Shown: piece after piece, positions 8,363 to 15,278 of the stretch
How positions within the stretch are numbered: position 1 is the stretch's first letter
Layout: every line of letters begins with the position of its first letter
Assembly: GCA_963701265.1 (NCBI GenBank)
Contig: OY969581.1
Span: 2,480,001-2,544,000, forward strand
DNA: 64,000 nucleotides
From: VRUE01 sp963701265
GTDB taxonomy: Bacteria > Actinomycetota > Thermoleophilia > Solirubrobacterales > 70-9
Direction of reading: 5' to 3'
Made by a program: the position numbers and the translations under genes
The notes under the pieces: model-generated
Seen by the model: only the letters and a program-made list of their open reading frames with translations
Databases searched by the model: none
Told to the model about the DNA's origin: nothing

Positions 8363-9546
8363 TGGCCGAGTACACCCTGAAAGTCCGCCGGTACCTGCCC
8401 GAGAGTGGCGAGGGCGCCTACTGGGAGGAGTTCAAGGTCGAGCTCGATCCCTCGCTCTCCGTCCTCGACGGCCTGCTGCAGGCCAAGGACCGCGACGACG
8501 GCTCGCTCTCCGTGCGCTGCTCCTGCCGCGCCGCGATCTGCGGCTCCTGCGGGATGAAGGTCAACGGTCAGTCGACTCTCGGCTGCAAGACCCAGGTCGG
8601 CGAGGCCCAGGAGCTGGCCGAGCGCAAAGCCAGCGTCAGCCCCAGCGCCGACGGCGGCACGCCGCCGATCGTGATCGAGCCGATGGGCAACATGCCCGTG
8701 ATCAAGGACCTGATCACCGACATGGAGTCGACCCACTGGACCAAGATCCGCCGCGTCACCCCCTGGCTCCTCCCCCACGGCGAGGCGCCCGAGCGCGAGT
8801 ACGTGGTCGAGCCCGAGTCGATGATCGACATCACCCAGTCGATGGCCTGCATCCAGTGCGGCGCCTGCGTCTCCTCCTGCCTCTCGATGGAAGCCGACCC
8901 CGACTTCATCGGCCCCGCCGCCTTGGCCAAGGCCTACCGCTTCGTCGGCGACCCGCGCGACGCCGAGACCAAGGAGCGCCTCCACGACCTCGCCCACGAT
9001 CCGCACGGGATCTACGACTGCACCCACTGCTTCAGCTGCATCGACGCCTGCCCCAAGGGCGTGGCGCCGATGGACCAGATCATGCGGCTGCGCCGCAAAG
9101 CCGGCGAGGCCGGGATCGACGACGACCCCAACAACGGCCACAGCCACGAGGAGGCCTTCGTCAAGATCATCGAGAAGAAGGGCACCCTCGATGAGGCGCT
9201 GCTGGTGCAGGAGTCCTACGCGCCGGGCGTCAAAGGCAAGCTCAAACCGTCGATGGGAGCGATCAAGGGCCTGATCGAGTCGCTGCCAACGGTGCTGCGC
9301 GCGATCAAGACCGGCAAGGCCCGCTCCGCTCACAAGGTGATCCCAGGCCTCCACCCCAAGCTGCCCGATGGTGCCCAGGACGAGGTCAAGGCGATCTACA
9401 AGCACGCCGAGGAGCACCGCGAGGAATTCAACCTCTACATCAAGGGCGAGGATGAGGACTTCGTCGAACCGGAGCCCGATGAGATGACCGACGAGGCGAT
9501 CACGGCGGAGGCGGCCGCGGCCGCGGATACGAAGGAGGACTCATGA
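8362..9546 (+). CDS. sdhB: Succinate dehydrogenase iron-sulfur subunit with long C-terminal extension
   Basis: The electron-transfer subunit. The plant-type 2Fe-2S ligands lie in CSCRAAICGSCGM...C; two cysteine clusters, CIQCGACVSSC and CTHCFSCIDACPKG, bind the 4Fe-4S and a further cluster. At 394 aa it is about 150 residues longer than usual. The extension after residue 250 is charged, ends in an acidic/Ala tail and carries no membrane segment. The second cluster keeps a full Cys set, unlike classical 3Fe-4S SdhB. ATG overlaps the sdhA stop by 1 nt. Confidence 0.93.
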   Translation: MAEYTLKVRRYLPESGEGAYWEEFKVELDPSLSVLDGLLQAKDRDDGSLSVRCSCRAAICGSCGMKVNGQSTLGCKTQVGEAQELAERKASVSPSADGGTPPIVIEPMGNMPVIKDLITDMESTHWTKIRRVTPWLLPHGEAPEREYVVEPESMIDITQSMACIQCGACVSSCLSMEADPDFIGPAALAKAYRFVGDPRDAETKERLHDLAHDPHGIYDCTHCFSCIDACPKGVAPMDQIMRLRRKAGEAGIDDDPNNGHSHEEAFVKIIEKKGTLDEALLVQESYAPGVKGKLKPSMGAIKGLIESLPTVLRAIKTGKARSAHKVIPGLHPKLPDGAQDEVKAIYKHAEEHREEFNLYIKGEDEDFVEPEPDEMTDEAITAEAAAAADTKEDS

Positions 9547-10454
9547 GCGACGGCCAGATCAAGGTCGCCTACTGGCCCGGCTGCGTTTCGCGCGGCTTCA
9601 CCACCGAGCTGCACGGCTCGATGGCGATCGCCGCCGAGAAGCTCGGCATCGAGCTGGTCGAACTCGACCGCGCCAACTGCTGCGGTGCGGGCGTGATCGC
9701 CGAGCACAACCAGGAGCTCGCCGACACGCTCAACGCCCGTACCTTCGCCCTCGCCCAGCAGACCGGGCTCTCGATGATGAACATCTGCTCGACCTGCCAG
9801 GGCGCACAGTCAGAGTGCCAGCAGCGGCTTGACGCCGACTCCTCCTACCGCGCCCACATCAACGAGGTGCTGAGCGGCCAGGGTCTCGCCTACGAGAAGG
9901 GCAAGGACGGCTTCACCAACAAGAACTTCCTCTGGCTGCTGGTCGAGGACTACGGCCTCGACCGTCTCGCCGAGAAGGTGACGCGCCCGCTCAGCGGCCT
10001 GCGCGTCGGCCCCTTCTACGGCTGCTACGTGGTTCGCCCCAAGGAGCGACTCGGCTACGACGAGTTCCCCGAACGCGACCTCTACCTGGAGAAGGTGATC
10101 ACGGCGCTCGGCGGCGAGGTCGTCGAGTACGACGGCGCCCGCAAGTGCTGCGGCTTCCCGGTGATCACGATGAACCGCGACACCTCGCTGCGCCAGGCCG
10201 GCACCCACGTCGGCGACGCGCTCGACGCCGGTGCAGACTGCCTGGTCACCCCCTGCCCCCTCTGCCACCTCAACCTTGACATGCAGCAGCCCGAGGCGGC
10301 AAAGGTGGTCAATCGTGATCTGGGCCTCGCGGTTCTGCACCTGCCGCAGCTGGTCTCGTTGGCGCTGGGTGCGGAGCCCAAGCAGCTGGGCATGAGCAAG
10401 CACATCGCTTCCACGAAGTGGGTGGAAGAGAGACTTTCCGCGGTTCCTGCCTGA
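9543..10454 (+). CDS. sdhE: CCG-domain (HdrB-like) subunit of a type E succinate dehydrogenase
   Basis: A 303-aa protein with two cysteine-rich CCG domains: NCCGAG...CSTCQ in the first half, and GCYVVRP...KCCGFPV...CPLC in the second. Such HdrB-like proteins replace the haem-bearing membrane anchor in type E succinate:quinone reductases and bind the complex to the membrane through an amphipathic region. No transmembrane helix is present, and no SdhC/D anchor genes follow. It overlaps sdhB by 4 nt (ATGA). The symbol follows type E usage and is unrelated to the FAD-assembly factor also called SdhE. Confidence 0.88.
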   Translation: MSDGQIKVAYWPGCVSRGFTTELHGSMAIAAEKLGIELVELDRANCCGAGVIAEHNQELADTLNARTFALAQQTGLSMMNICSTCQGAQSECQQRLDADSSYRAHINEVLSGQGLAYEKGKDGFTNKNFLWLLVEDYGLDRLAEKVTRPLSGLRVGPFYGCYVVRPKERLGYDEFPERDLYLEKVITALGGEVVEYDGARKCCGFPVITMNRDTSLRQAGTHVGDALDAGADCLVTPCPLCHLNLDMQQPEAAKVVNRDLGLAVLHLPQLVSLALGAEPKQLGMSKHIASTKWVEERLSAVPA

Positions 10455-10685
10455 TCAGAGCTGGGCTGCGAGCAGAACCCCGCCGAATGTGGCGAGGATT
10501 CCTCCGAGGGTGAGGATCATCGTTCGCTGCAGGCCGTCGAACTTTGCGTCGAGTGCCGCGAATTTCGCGTCCATACGGGCTTCCTGACGTTCAAAGCGCT
10601 CGTCGATGTGGTGACGCAGTGAGTCAACCTGGCCCGAGAGGTGATCTAGGCGGTCGTCATTCCACTTGGTCCTTGCCTGTTCCAT
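10455..10685 (-). CDS. Small coiled-coil protein with C-terminal membrane helix
   Basis: 76 aa. Residues 12-52 form a charged heptad-like coiled coil (DHLSGQVDSLRHHIDERFERQE) and residues 56-75 a hydrophobic tail anchor. The stop codon directly abuts the sdhE stop on the other strand. No family is recognised beyond a resemblance to small tail-anchored coiled-coil proteins. Confidence 0.6.
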   Translation of the reverse strand: MEQARTKWNDDRLDHLSGQVDSLRHHIDERFERQEARMDAKFAALDAKFDGLQRTMILTLGGILATFGGVLLAAQL

Positions 10686-10748
10686 GCCCGAGCAAGGCTA
10701 GCGGACAAAACGTTACGTGTGGCGCGCGAGAGTGTGTCGGACGGATGG

Positions 10749-11948
10749 TTAGCCGGGACGATCGAGGCCGACGCGGCGGGCCAGCCACTGGGCGCCTACG
10801 GTGTCGGTGAGGCCGTGGGCGACGATTGAGCAGATGATCGCTATCGCGGCAATGTCGAAGATCAGGGTGGCGTCGCCGACGTCTGACTTGAGCACGAAGA
10901 GGGCGAAGAGCATCGAGGCGACGCCCTTGGGACCGAACCAGGCCATGAAGAGCTTCTGCGGGCGCGGGATGCCTGTTTTGACGAAGGAGAGCAGCACCGC
11001 CAGCGGGCGGGCGACGATCAGGGCGAAGACGACGAAGACGATCAGCGGTGGGATGTCGTGGTGGAAGCCGGTGGCGACGATCAGGGCGCCGAAGACGAAG
11101 AAGGTGAGCACCTGCAGGATCGCGCTGGTGTTCTCGGCGAACTCGACGAAGCCCTCGGGGACGTCGCGCTCGCTCGCGGCCATCGCGATGCCACAGACGA
11201 AGGCGGCGATCAGGCCGTTGCCGATCGTCACTTCGGCGAGGCCGAAGGCGAAGAGGGCGATGCCGACCGCGTAGATCCCCTCGTAGCGAGCGGTAATGCC
11301 GCCGCCGGGAAGGCGGTGGTGCAAGCGCCCGCCAAGCGTGCCGAGACTGACGCCGACGGCGGCGCCGACGAGGGCCTCGCCGACCAGCTTGGCCGCTTCG
11401 CCGCCGGGATCACCGCCGGGGCCGGCGAGGACGAGGAAGAAGAGGACGAAGGGCAGGGCGAGGCCGTCGTTGAGGCCGGACTCGAGGTTGAGCGTGTGGC
11501 GGACCGATGCCGGCACAATCTTCGAGGTGACGACGGCGGAGGTGACCACCGGGTCCGTAGGCGAGAGCACCGCCGCCAGCAGCAGCGCCTCCGCCCAGCT
11601 GAGCTCGGGGAAGAGCGCCTTCGCCGCCAACCCGAGCAGCACCATCGTGATCGGCATCGCGATCGCCAGCGCCCGCGCCACCGGGCTCCAGTGCCGCTGC
11701 AGCAGCTCGCGCTCGACGAACATGCCGTCGGAGAAGAGGGTGAGGATCAGCGCCAGCTCGACCAGCTGGACGATCGACTCCGACCGTGGGTCAATGTCGA
11801 CCACGCCGAAGGCGGCAAGCGCAATCCCCAACGCCACCGAGAGCACCGAGGCCGAGAGCACGGTCCCCTTCATCACCCCCGAGAGCGCCGCGACCACGGT
11901 CAGCAGCCCGCCGAAGATCAGAACCGCGTCGCCGAAGCCAATGTCCAT
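10749..11948 (-). CDS. Na+/H+ antiporter, CPA1/NhaP type
   Basis: A 399-aa polytopic protein with about 12 hydrophobic segments, exchanging Na+ or K+ for protons. The CPA1 signatures SPTDPVV (residues ~130-136) and LESGLNDGLALP (ND ion-binding pair) are both present. No C-terminal cytosolic regulatory domain follows, so this is the short form. Its GTG/ATG region is just downstream of the hairpin ending the lysC-asd operon, and it is probably transcribed separately. Confidence 0.88.
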   Translation of the reverse strand: MDIGFGDAVLIFGGLLTVVAALSGVMKGTVLSASVLSVALGIALAAFGVVDIDPRSESIVQLVELALILTLFSDGMFVERELLQRHWSPVARALAIAMPITMVLLGLAAKALFPELSWAEALLLAAVLSPTDPVVTSAVVTSKIVPASVRHTLNLESGLNDGLALPFVLFFLVLAGPGGDPGGEAAKLVGEALVGAAVGVSLGTLGGRLHHRLPGGGITARYEGIYAVGIALFAFGLAEVTIGNGLIAAFVCGIAMAASERDVPEGFVEFAENTSAILQVLTFFVFGALIVATGFHHDIPPLIVFVVFALIVARPLAVLLSFVKTGIPRPQKLFMAWFGPKGVASMLFALFVLKSDVGDATLIFDIAAIAIICSIVAHGLTDTVGAQWLARRVGLDRPG

Positions 11949-11964
11949 GTGCCGTCCTGAGCCT

Positions 11965-12009
11965 TCCGGTGCGCTTTATGTACCTACACGGTGCATAAGG
12001 CGCACCGGA
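11965..12009 (-). terminator. Hairpin downstream of asd
   Basis: Two 16-nt arms (11965-11980, 11994-12009) pair with one mismatch around a 13-nt loop, beginning 7 nt after the asd stop. There is no T-run. It probably ends or attenuates the lysC-asd transcript before the antiporter gene. Confidence 0.6.
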
Positions 12010-12015
12010 GCGAGC

Positions 12016-13050
12016 CTAGCTGCCGAGGAGGTCGCGCTCGATGAGCAGCTCGGCGACCTGGACGGCGTTGGTGGCGGCGCCCTTGCGCAGGTTGTCGCCG
12101 GCGATCCAGAGGTTGAGGGTGCGCTCCTGGTCGGGGTCGCGGCGGATGCGGCCGACGAGGACGTCGTCGCGGCCGGCGGCGTCGAGTGCCATCGGGTACT
12201 TGCCGACGGCGGGGTCGTCGACGACGATCACGCCCGGCGCCTCGGCGAGCAGGGCGCGGCAGTCATCGGGCGAGAGGTCCTCGCGGGTGCGCACGTTGAT
12301 CGACTCCGAGTGTCCGCTGATCACCGGCACGCGGGCGCAGGTGGCCGAGATCGCCACCTCATCGCCGAAGCCGAGGATCTTGCGCGTCTCGGCCATCACC
12401 TTGCGCTCCTCGGTGGTGTAGTCGTCGCCGTCCTTGAAGACCTCGACCTGGGGCAGCACGTTGAAGGCGATCTGGTGCGGGTAGATGCTCGGCGGCGGTA
12501 CCTCTTCGCCGGCCAGAGCCGCCCGCGACTGGGCCAGCATCTCCTCGATCGCCCGTTGGCCGGTGCCGGAGACCGCCTGGTAGGAGGAGACGACGAGGCG
12601 CTCCAGCCCGACCGCGCGGTGGATCGGCGCCAGCGCCATCATCATCACCATCGTCGTGCAGTTGGGGTTGGCGACGATGCCCTTGTGGCCGACCGCCGCG
12701 TCAGGGTTGACCCCGGCGACAACCAGCGGCACCTCCTCGTACATGCGCCAGTAGCTGGTGTTGTCGACGACGACCGCGCCGGCCTCGACCAGCTGCGGCG
12801 CCCACTCGGCGCTGACCGAGCCGCCGGCGGAGGAGAGCACGACGTCGAGGCCCTGGATCGTCTCCGGGCTGAGCGGCCGGCACTCGAGGGTCGAGCCGTT
12901 CCACTCGAGTTGGCGGCCGGCCGAGCGCTCGGAAGCGAAGGGGACGACCTCGGCGGCGGGAAATTCGCGTTCGGCGAGGATCTCGAGGATCGTCGAACCG
13001 ACCGCGCCGGTGGCGCCCAAGACTCCGACTCTGTACCTGTCGCCAGTCAT
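12016..13050 (-). CDS. asd: Aspartate-semialdehyde dehydrogenase
   Basis: Second step of the aspartate pathway to lysine, methionine, threonine and diaminopimelate: reduces aspartyl phosphate with NADPH. 344 aa; GATGAVG at 12-18 binds the cofactor, Cys131 in NPNCTT is the nucleophile, and SYQAVSGTG and SGHSES (catalytic His) follow. It lies 22 bp after lysC on the same strand, so the two form an operon. Confidence 0.95.
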   Translation of the reverse strand: MTGDRYRVGVLGATGAVGSTILEILAEREFPAAEVVPFASERSAGRQLEWNGSTLECRPLSPETIQGLDVVLSSAGGSVSAEWAPQLVEAGAVVVDNTSYWRMYEEVPLVVAGVNPDAAVGHKGIVANPNCTTMVMMMALAPIHRAVGLERLVVSSYQAVSGTGQRAIEEMLAQSRAALAGEEVPPPSIYPHQIAFNVLPQVEVFKDGDDYTTEERKVMAETRKILGFGDEVAISATCARVPVISGHSESINVRTREDLSPDDCRALLAEAPGVIVVDDPAVGKYPMALDAAGRDDVLVGRIRRDPDQERTLNLWIAGDNLRKGAATNAVQVAELLIERDLLGS

Positions 13051-13072
13051 CTCACACTCGAGTGGCAGCGGG

Positions 13073-13606
13073 TCAGGTACCGACCGTGGGACGGTGCTCG
13101 GCGCCTTCGGAGTCTTCGGCGCGCACCGCGTCGGCGCCGAGCTCGAAGGCTTGGTGCAGGGCGCGCACCGCGGCGGGCACCTGCGCGGCCGAGATCACGC
13201 ACGAGATCTTGATCGGCGAGGTGGAGATCATCTCGATGTTGATTTCCTCGCTGCCCAGCACCTCGAAGACCCTGGCGGCGACGCCGGGGTGGGAGCGCAT
13301 GCCGGCGCCGATGATCGAGACCTTGCCGATCTGATCGTCGGTGCGGATCCCCTCGCTGACGTCGCCGAGCGCGGCGAGTGCGTCGGTGGCGGTGGTCAGC
13401 TCGGCGCGGTCGATCGTGAAGGAGAGGTCGGCGAGCTCGTCGTCGCTGACCGGCTCGTTCTGAATGATCACGTCGACGTTGATGCCCGCGTCGGCGAGGG
13501 CGTTGAAGATTTCACCGGCGACGCCGGGCTCGTCGCGGATCCCGACAAGCGTGACCCGCGCCTCGTCGACGGAGTGGGTAATGGCTGTAACAAAAGGCTG
13601 CTCCAT
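13073..13606 (-). CDS. Possible in-frame beta subunit of aspartate kinase
   Basis: Met257 of LysC (MEQPFVTAITH) sits where the separately translated beta subunit starts in alpha2beta2 aspartokinases. AGGAG lies 3 nt before this ATG, short but usable. The product would be 177 aa carrying only the ACT domains. Confidence 0.4.
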   Translation of the reverse strand: MEQPFVTAITHSVDEARVTLVGIRDEPGVAGEIFNALADAGINVDVIIQNEPVSDDELADLSFTIDRAELTTATDALAALGDVSEGIRTDDQIGKVSIIGAGMRSHPGVAARVFEVLGSEEINIEMISTSPIKISCVISAAQVPAAVRALHQAFELGADAVRAEDSEGAEHRPTVGT

Positions 13607-14374
13607 GGTCTCCTGCTCGCTCTCGTCCTCGCTGACGACGAGGGTACCGGGACCGTCATCAAAGCTGCTGCGGCAGTGGATGCGCACGCCGTGGTTGCGG
13701 GCGTACTCGACCGAGCGCAGCTGCAGGACGCGGGCGCCCGAGGCCGCCATCTCGAGCGTCTCCTCGAAGGTGGCAACCGGGATCTTGCGGGCGTCGGGAA
13801 CGATCCGCGGGTCGGCGCTGAAGACGCCGGCAACGTCGGTGTAGATCTCGCAGACCTCGGCATCGAGTGCCGCAGCGAGGGCAACCGCCGTCGTGTCGGA
13901 GCCACCGCGCCCCAGCGTGGTCACGTCGTGGCTGGTGGTCGAGACCCCCTGAAAGCCGGCGACGAGGACGATGTGGTCCTCCTCCAGTGCTTCCTGGATG
14001 CGATCGGCGCGCACGTCGATGATCCGCGCCTTGGTGTGGGAGGAGTCGGTGACGATGCCGGCCTGGGAGCCGGTCAGCGAGATCGCCTTGTGGCCCATGT
14101 CGTGGATCGCCATCGCGCAGAGCGCGCAGGAGATCCGCTCGCCGGTGGAGAGCAGCATGTCCATCTCACGCGAGTCCGGCCGCGCCGAGATCTCCATTGC
14201 CTGGGCGACCAGCTCGTCGGTGGTCTTGCCCCGGGCGGAGAGCACGGCGACGGCCCGCTTGCCCGCCTCGCGGGCGGCGACGATGCGGCGCGCGGCGCGC
14301 TTGATCTGCTCGGCGCCGGCCACCGAGGTGCCGCCGAACTTCATTACCACCGTCTTTGAGCCGTCGTTGCTCAT
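13073..14374 (-). CDS. lysC: Aspartate kinase
   Basis: Phosphorylates aspartate at the head of the lysine/threonine/methionine and diaminopimelate pathway. 433 aa: amino-acid kinase domain starting with KFGGTS (12-17), STGERIS and RGGSDTTA, then two ACT domains from about residue 260 that bind feedback inhibitors (GIRDEPGVAGEIF and GAGMRSHPGVAARVFE). A TATCCT box ends 9 nt before the ATG. An internal ATG preceded by AGGAG falls at the kinase/ACT junction, as in the alpha/beta aspartokinases of Corynebacterium and Bacillus. Confidence 0.95.
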   Translation of the reverse strand: MSNDGSKTVVMKFGGTSVAGAEQIKRAARRIVAAREAGKRAVAVLSARGKTTDELVAQAMEISARPDSREMDMLLSTGERISCALCAMAIHDMGHKAISLTGSQAGIVTDSSHTKARIIDVRADRIQEALEEDHIVLVAGFQGVSTTSHDVTTLGRGGSDTTAVALAAALDAEVCEIYTDVAGVFSADPRIVPDARKIPVATFEETLEMAASGARVLQLRSVEYARNHGVRIHCRSSFDDGPGTLVVSEDESEQETMEQPFVTAITHSVDEARVTLVGIRDEPGVAGEIFNALADAGINVDVIIQNEPVSDDELADLSFTIDRAELTTATDALAALGDVSEGIRTDDQIGKVSIIGAGMRSHPGVAARVFEVLGSEEINIEMISTSPIKISCVISAAQVPAAVRALHQAFELGADAVRAEDSEGAEHRPTVGT

Positions 14375-14383
14375 GAACGGTTG

Positions 14384-14389
14384 AGGATA
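14384..14389 (-). promoter_or_regulatory. -10 box (TATCCT) of lysC-asd
   Basis: TATCCT ends 9 nt before the lysC ATG, with no Shine-Dalgarno sequence between. It suggests a leaderless operon mRNA, leaving no room for a lysine riboswitch. Confidence 0.45.
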
Positions 14390-14429
14390 GTCACCCCCAA
14401 GGGGTGTTCGTGCTTAGTGGGCGGCGGCG

Positions 14430-14669
14430 CTACTCGCCGCTGCCGCCGCCGAGATTGCCGAGCATCGCGTGCTCGGCCATGCGGATCAGGCCCAAGGCCA
14501 TGTGGGGCCGCATGTCGCTGGTCCGCACCCGCACGTGCGAGCCGTGCGGGCCGATCACCTCGACGATCGTGCAGACGTCGCCGATCTGGCAATCCTCGCC
14601 GTAGTCGGCTTCCAGCGCCTCCATCTGCGCGGTCACCACCTGGCCCATCTTGCTCTGGTCGATCGGCAT
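14430..14669 (-). CDS. Small conserved-looking hypothetical protein
   Basis: 79 aa, soluble. The middle part (IGDVCTIVEVIGPHGSHVRVRTSDMRPHMALGLI) has the alternating pattern of a small beta-barrel, followed by an amphipathic helix and a Gly-rich end. I do not recognise the family. It is divergent from the PadR gene, and the intergenic palindrome at 14704-14733 could serve both. Confidence 0.55.
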   Translation of the reverse strand: MPIDQSKMGQVVTAQMEALEADYGEDCQIGDVCTIVEVIGPHGSHVRVRTSDMRPHMALGLIRMAEHAMLGNLGGGSGE

Positions 14670-14703
14670 GGGTCAGAGAGACTACAGTGATCGACTTCAC
14701 ACT

Positions 14704-14733
14704 TCAGGATATATCTGCCCGATACATTCCTGA
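14704..14733. promoter_or_regulatory. Probable PadR operator overlapping the -10 box
   Basis: An interrupted palindrome, TCAGGA-TATATC-n5-GATACAT-TCCTGA (one asymmetric base), resembles the ATGT/ACAT-type dyads bound by PadR regulators. The TACATT -10 box at 14723-14728 lies inside its right half and ends 7 nt before the padR GTG, so binding would block the leaderless promoter of padR-mmpL. Confidence 0.65.
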
Positions 14734-14735
14734 CC

Positions 14736-15278
14736 GTGGAGCTCAGCCCGACCGCCTACGTCATCCTCGGCATGGTCAGCCGCGAGGCGCGCTCGGGCTA
14801 TGAGATCAAGGCCGCCGTCGACAACTCCACCCGCTTCTTCTGGGCGGCCAGCTACGGGCAGATCTACCCCGAGCTGAAACGCCTCTCCGAGGCCGGCTTG
14901 GTCGAGGGTATGGACGCCCCCCGCGGCGAGCGCAAGCGCACCGTTTACGCGATCACCGCCGATGGCGAAGCCGAGCTCAAGGAGTGGCTGCGCCAGCCTC
15001 CGGAGGTCGCCGAGATGCGCGAAGAAGGCCTGCTGAAACTGTTCTTCGCCGACGTGCTGCCACCCGAGGACGCGGTGGCGACCCTGCGGGCGATGCGCGA
15101 GCGCCGGCTCGAGCTGGTGGCCCGGCTGCGCGGCATGGAACCAATGACCTTGGAGAAGGACCCCTTCTCGCTGATGGTGCTGCAGGGGGGCATTGAGTAC
15201 AACGAGTGGTTCGCCGACTGGTGCGAGCGGATGGAGGCACGTCTGCTCGATGCTGCCCGGCCCGAAAGGAGCAAATGA
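14736..15278 (+). CDS. PadR-family transcriptional regulator
   Basis: 180 aa, two-domain PadR. The winged helix occupies residues 1-85 (YVILGMVSREARSGYEIK, GQIYPELKRLSEAGLV, KRTVYAIT) and a C-terminal helical dimerisation domain the remainder (VarA/Vir_act_alpha_C-like). The start is the GTG at 14736. The stop overlaps the start of the MMPL transporter by 4 nt, so it is expected to autorepress and control that efflux pump in response to a lipophilic ligand. Confidence 0.9.
   Translation: MELSPTAYVILGMVSREARSGYEIKAAVDNSTRFFWAASYGQIYPELKRLSEAGLVEGMDAPRGERKRTVYAITADGEAELKEWLRQPPEVAEMREEGLLKLFFADVLPPEDAVATLRAMRERRLELVARLRGMEPMTLEKDPFSLMVLQGGIEYNEWFADWCERMEARLLDAARPERSK

Noticed and set aside
11296..13212. 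638-codon plus-strand reading frame over the antiporter and asd
   Set aside because: Antisense of two well-identified genes with catalytic motifs intact on the minus strand.
14375..14429. Lysine riboswitch upstream of lysC
   Set aside because: The upstream gap is only 55 bp to the next gene and the -10 box lies 9 nt from the ATG, leaving no leader.
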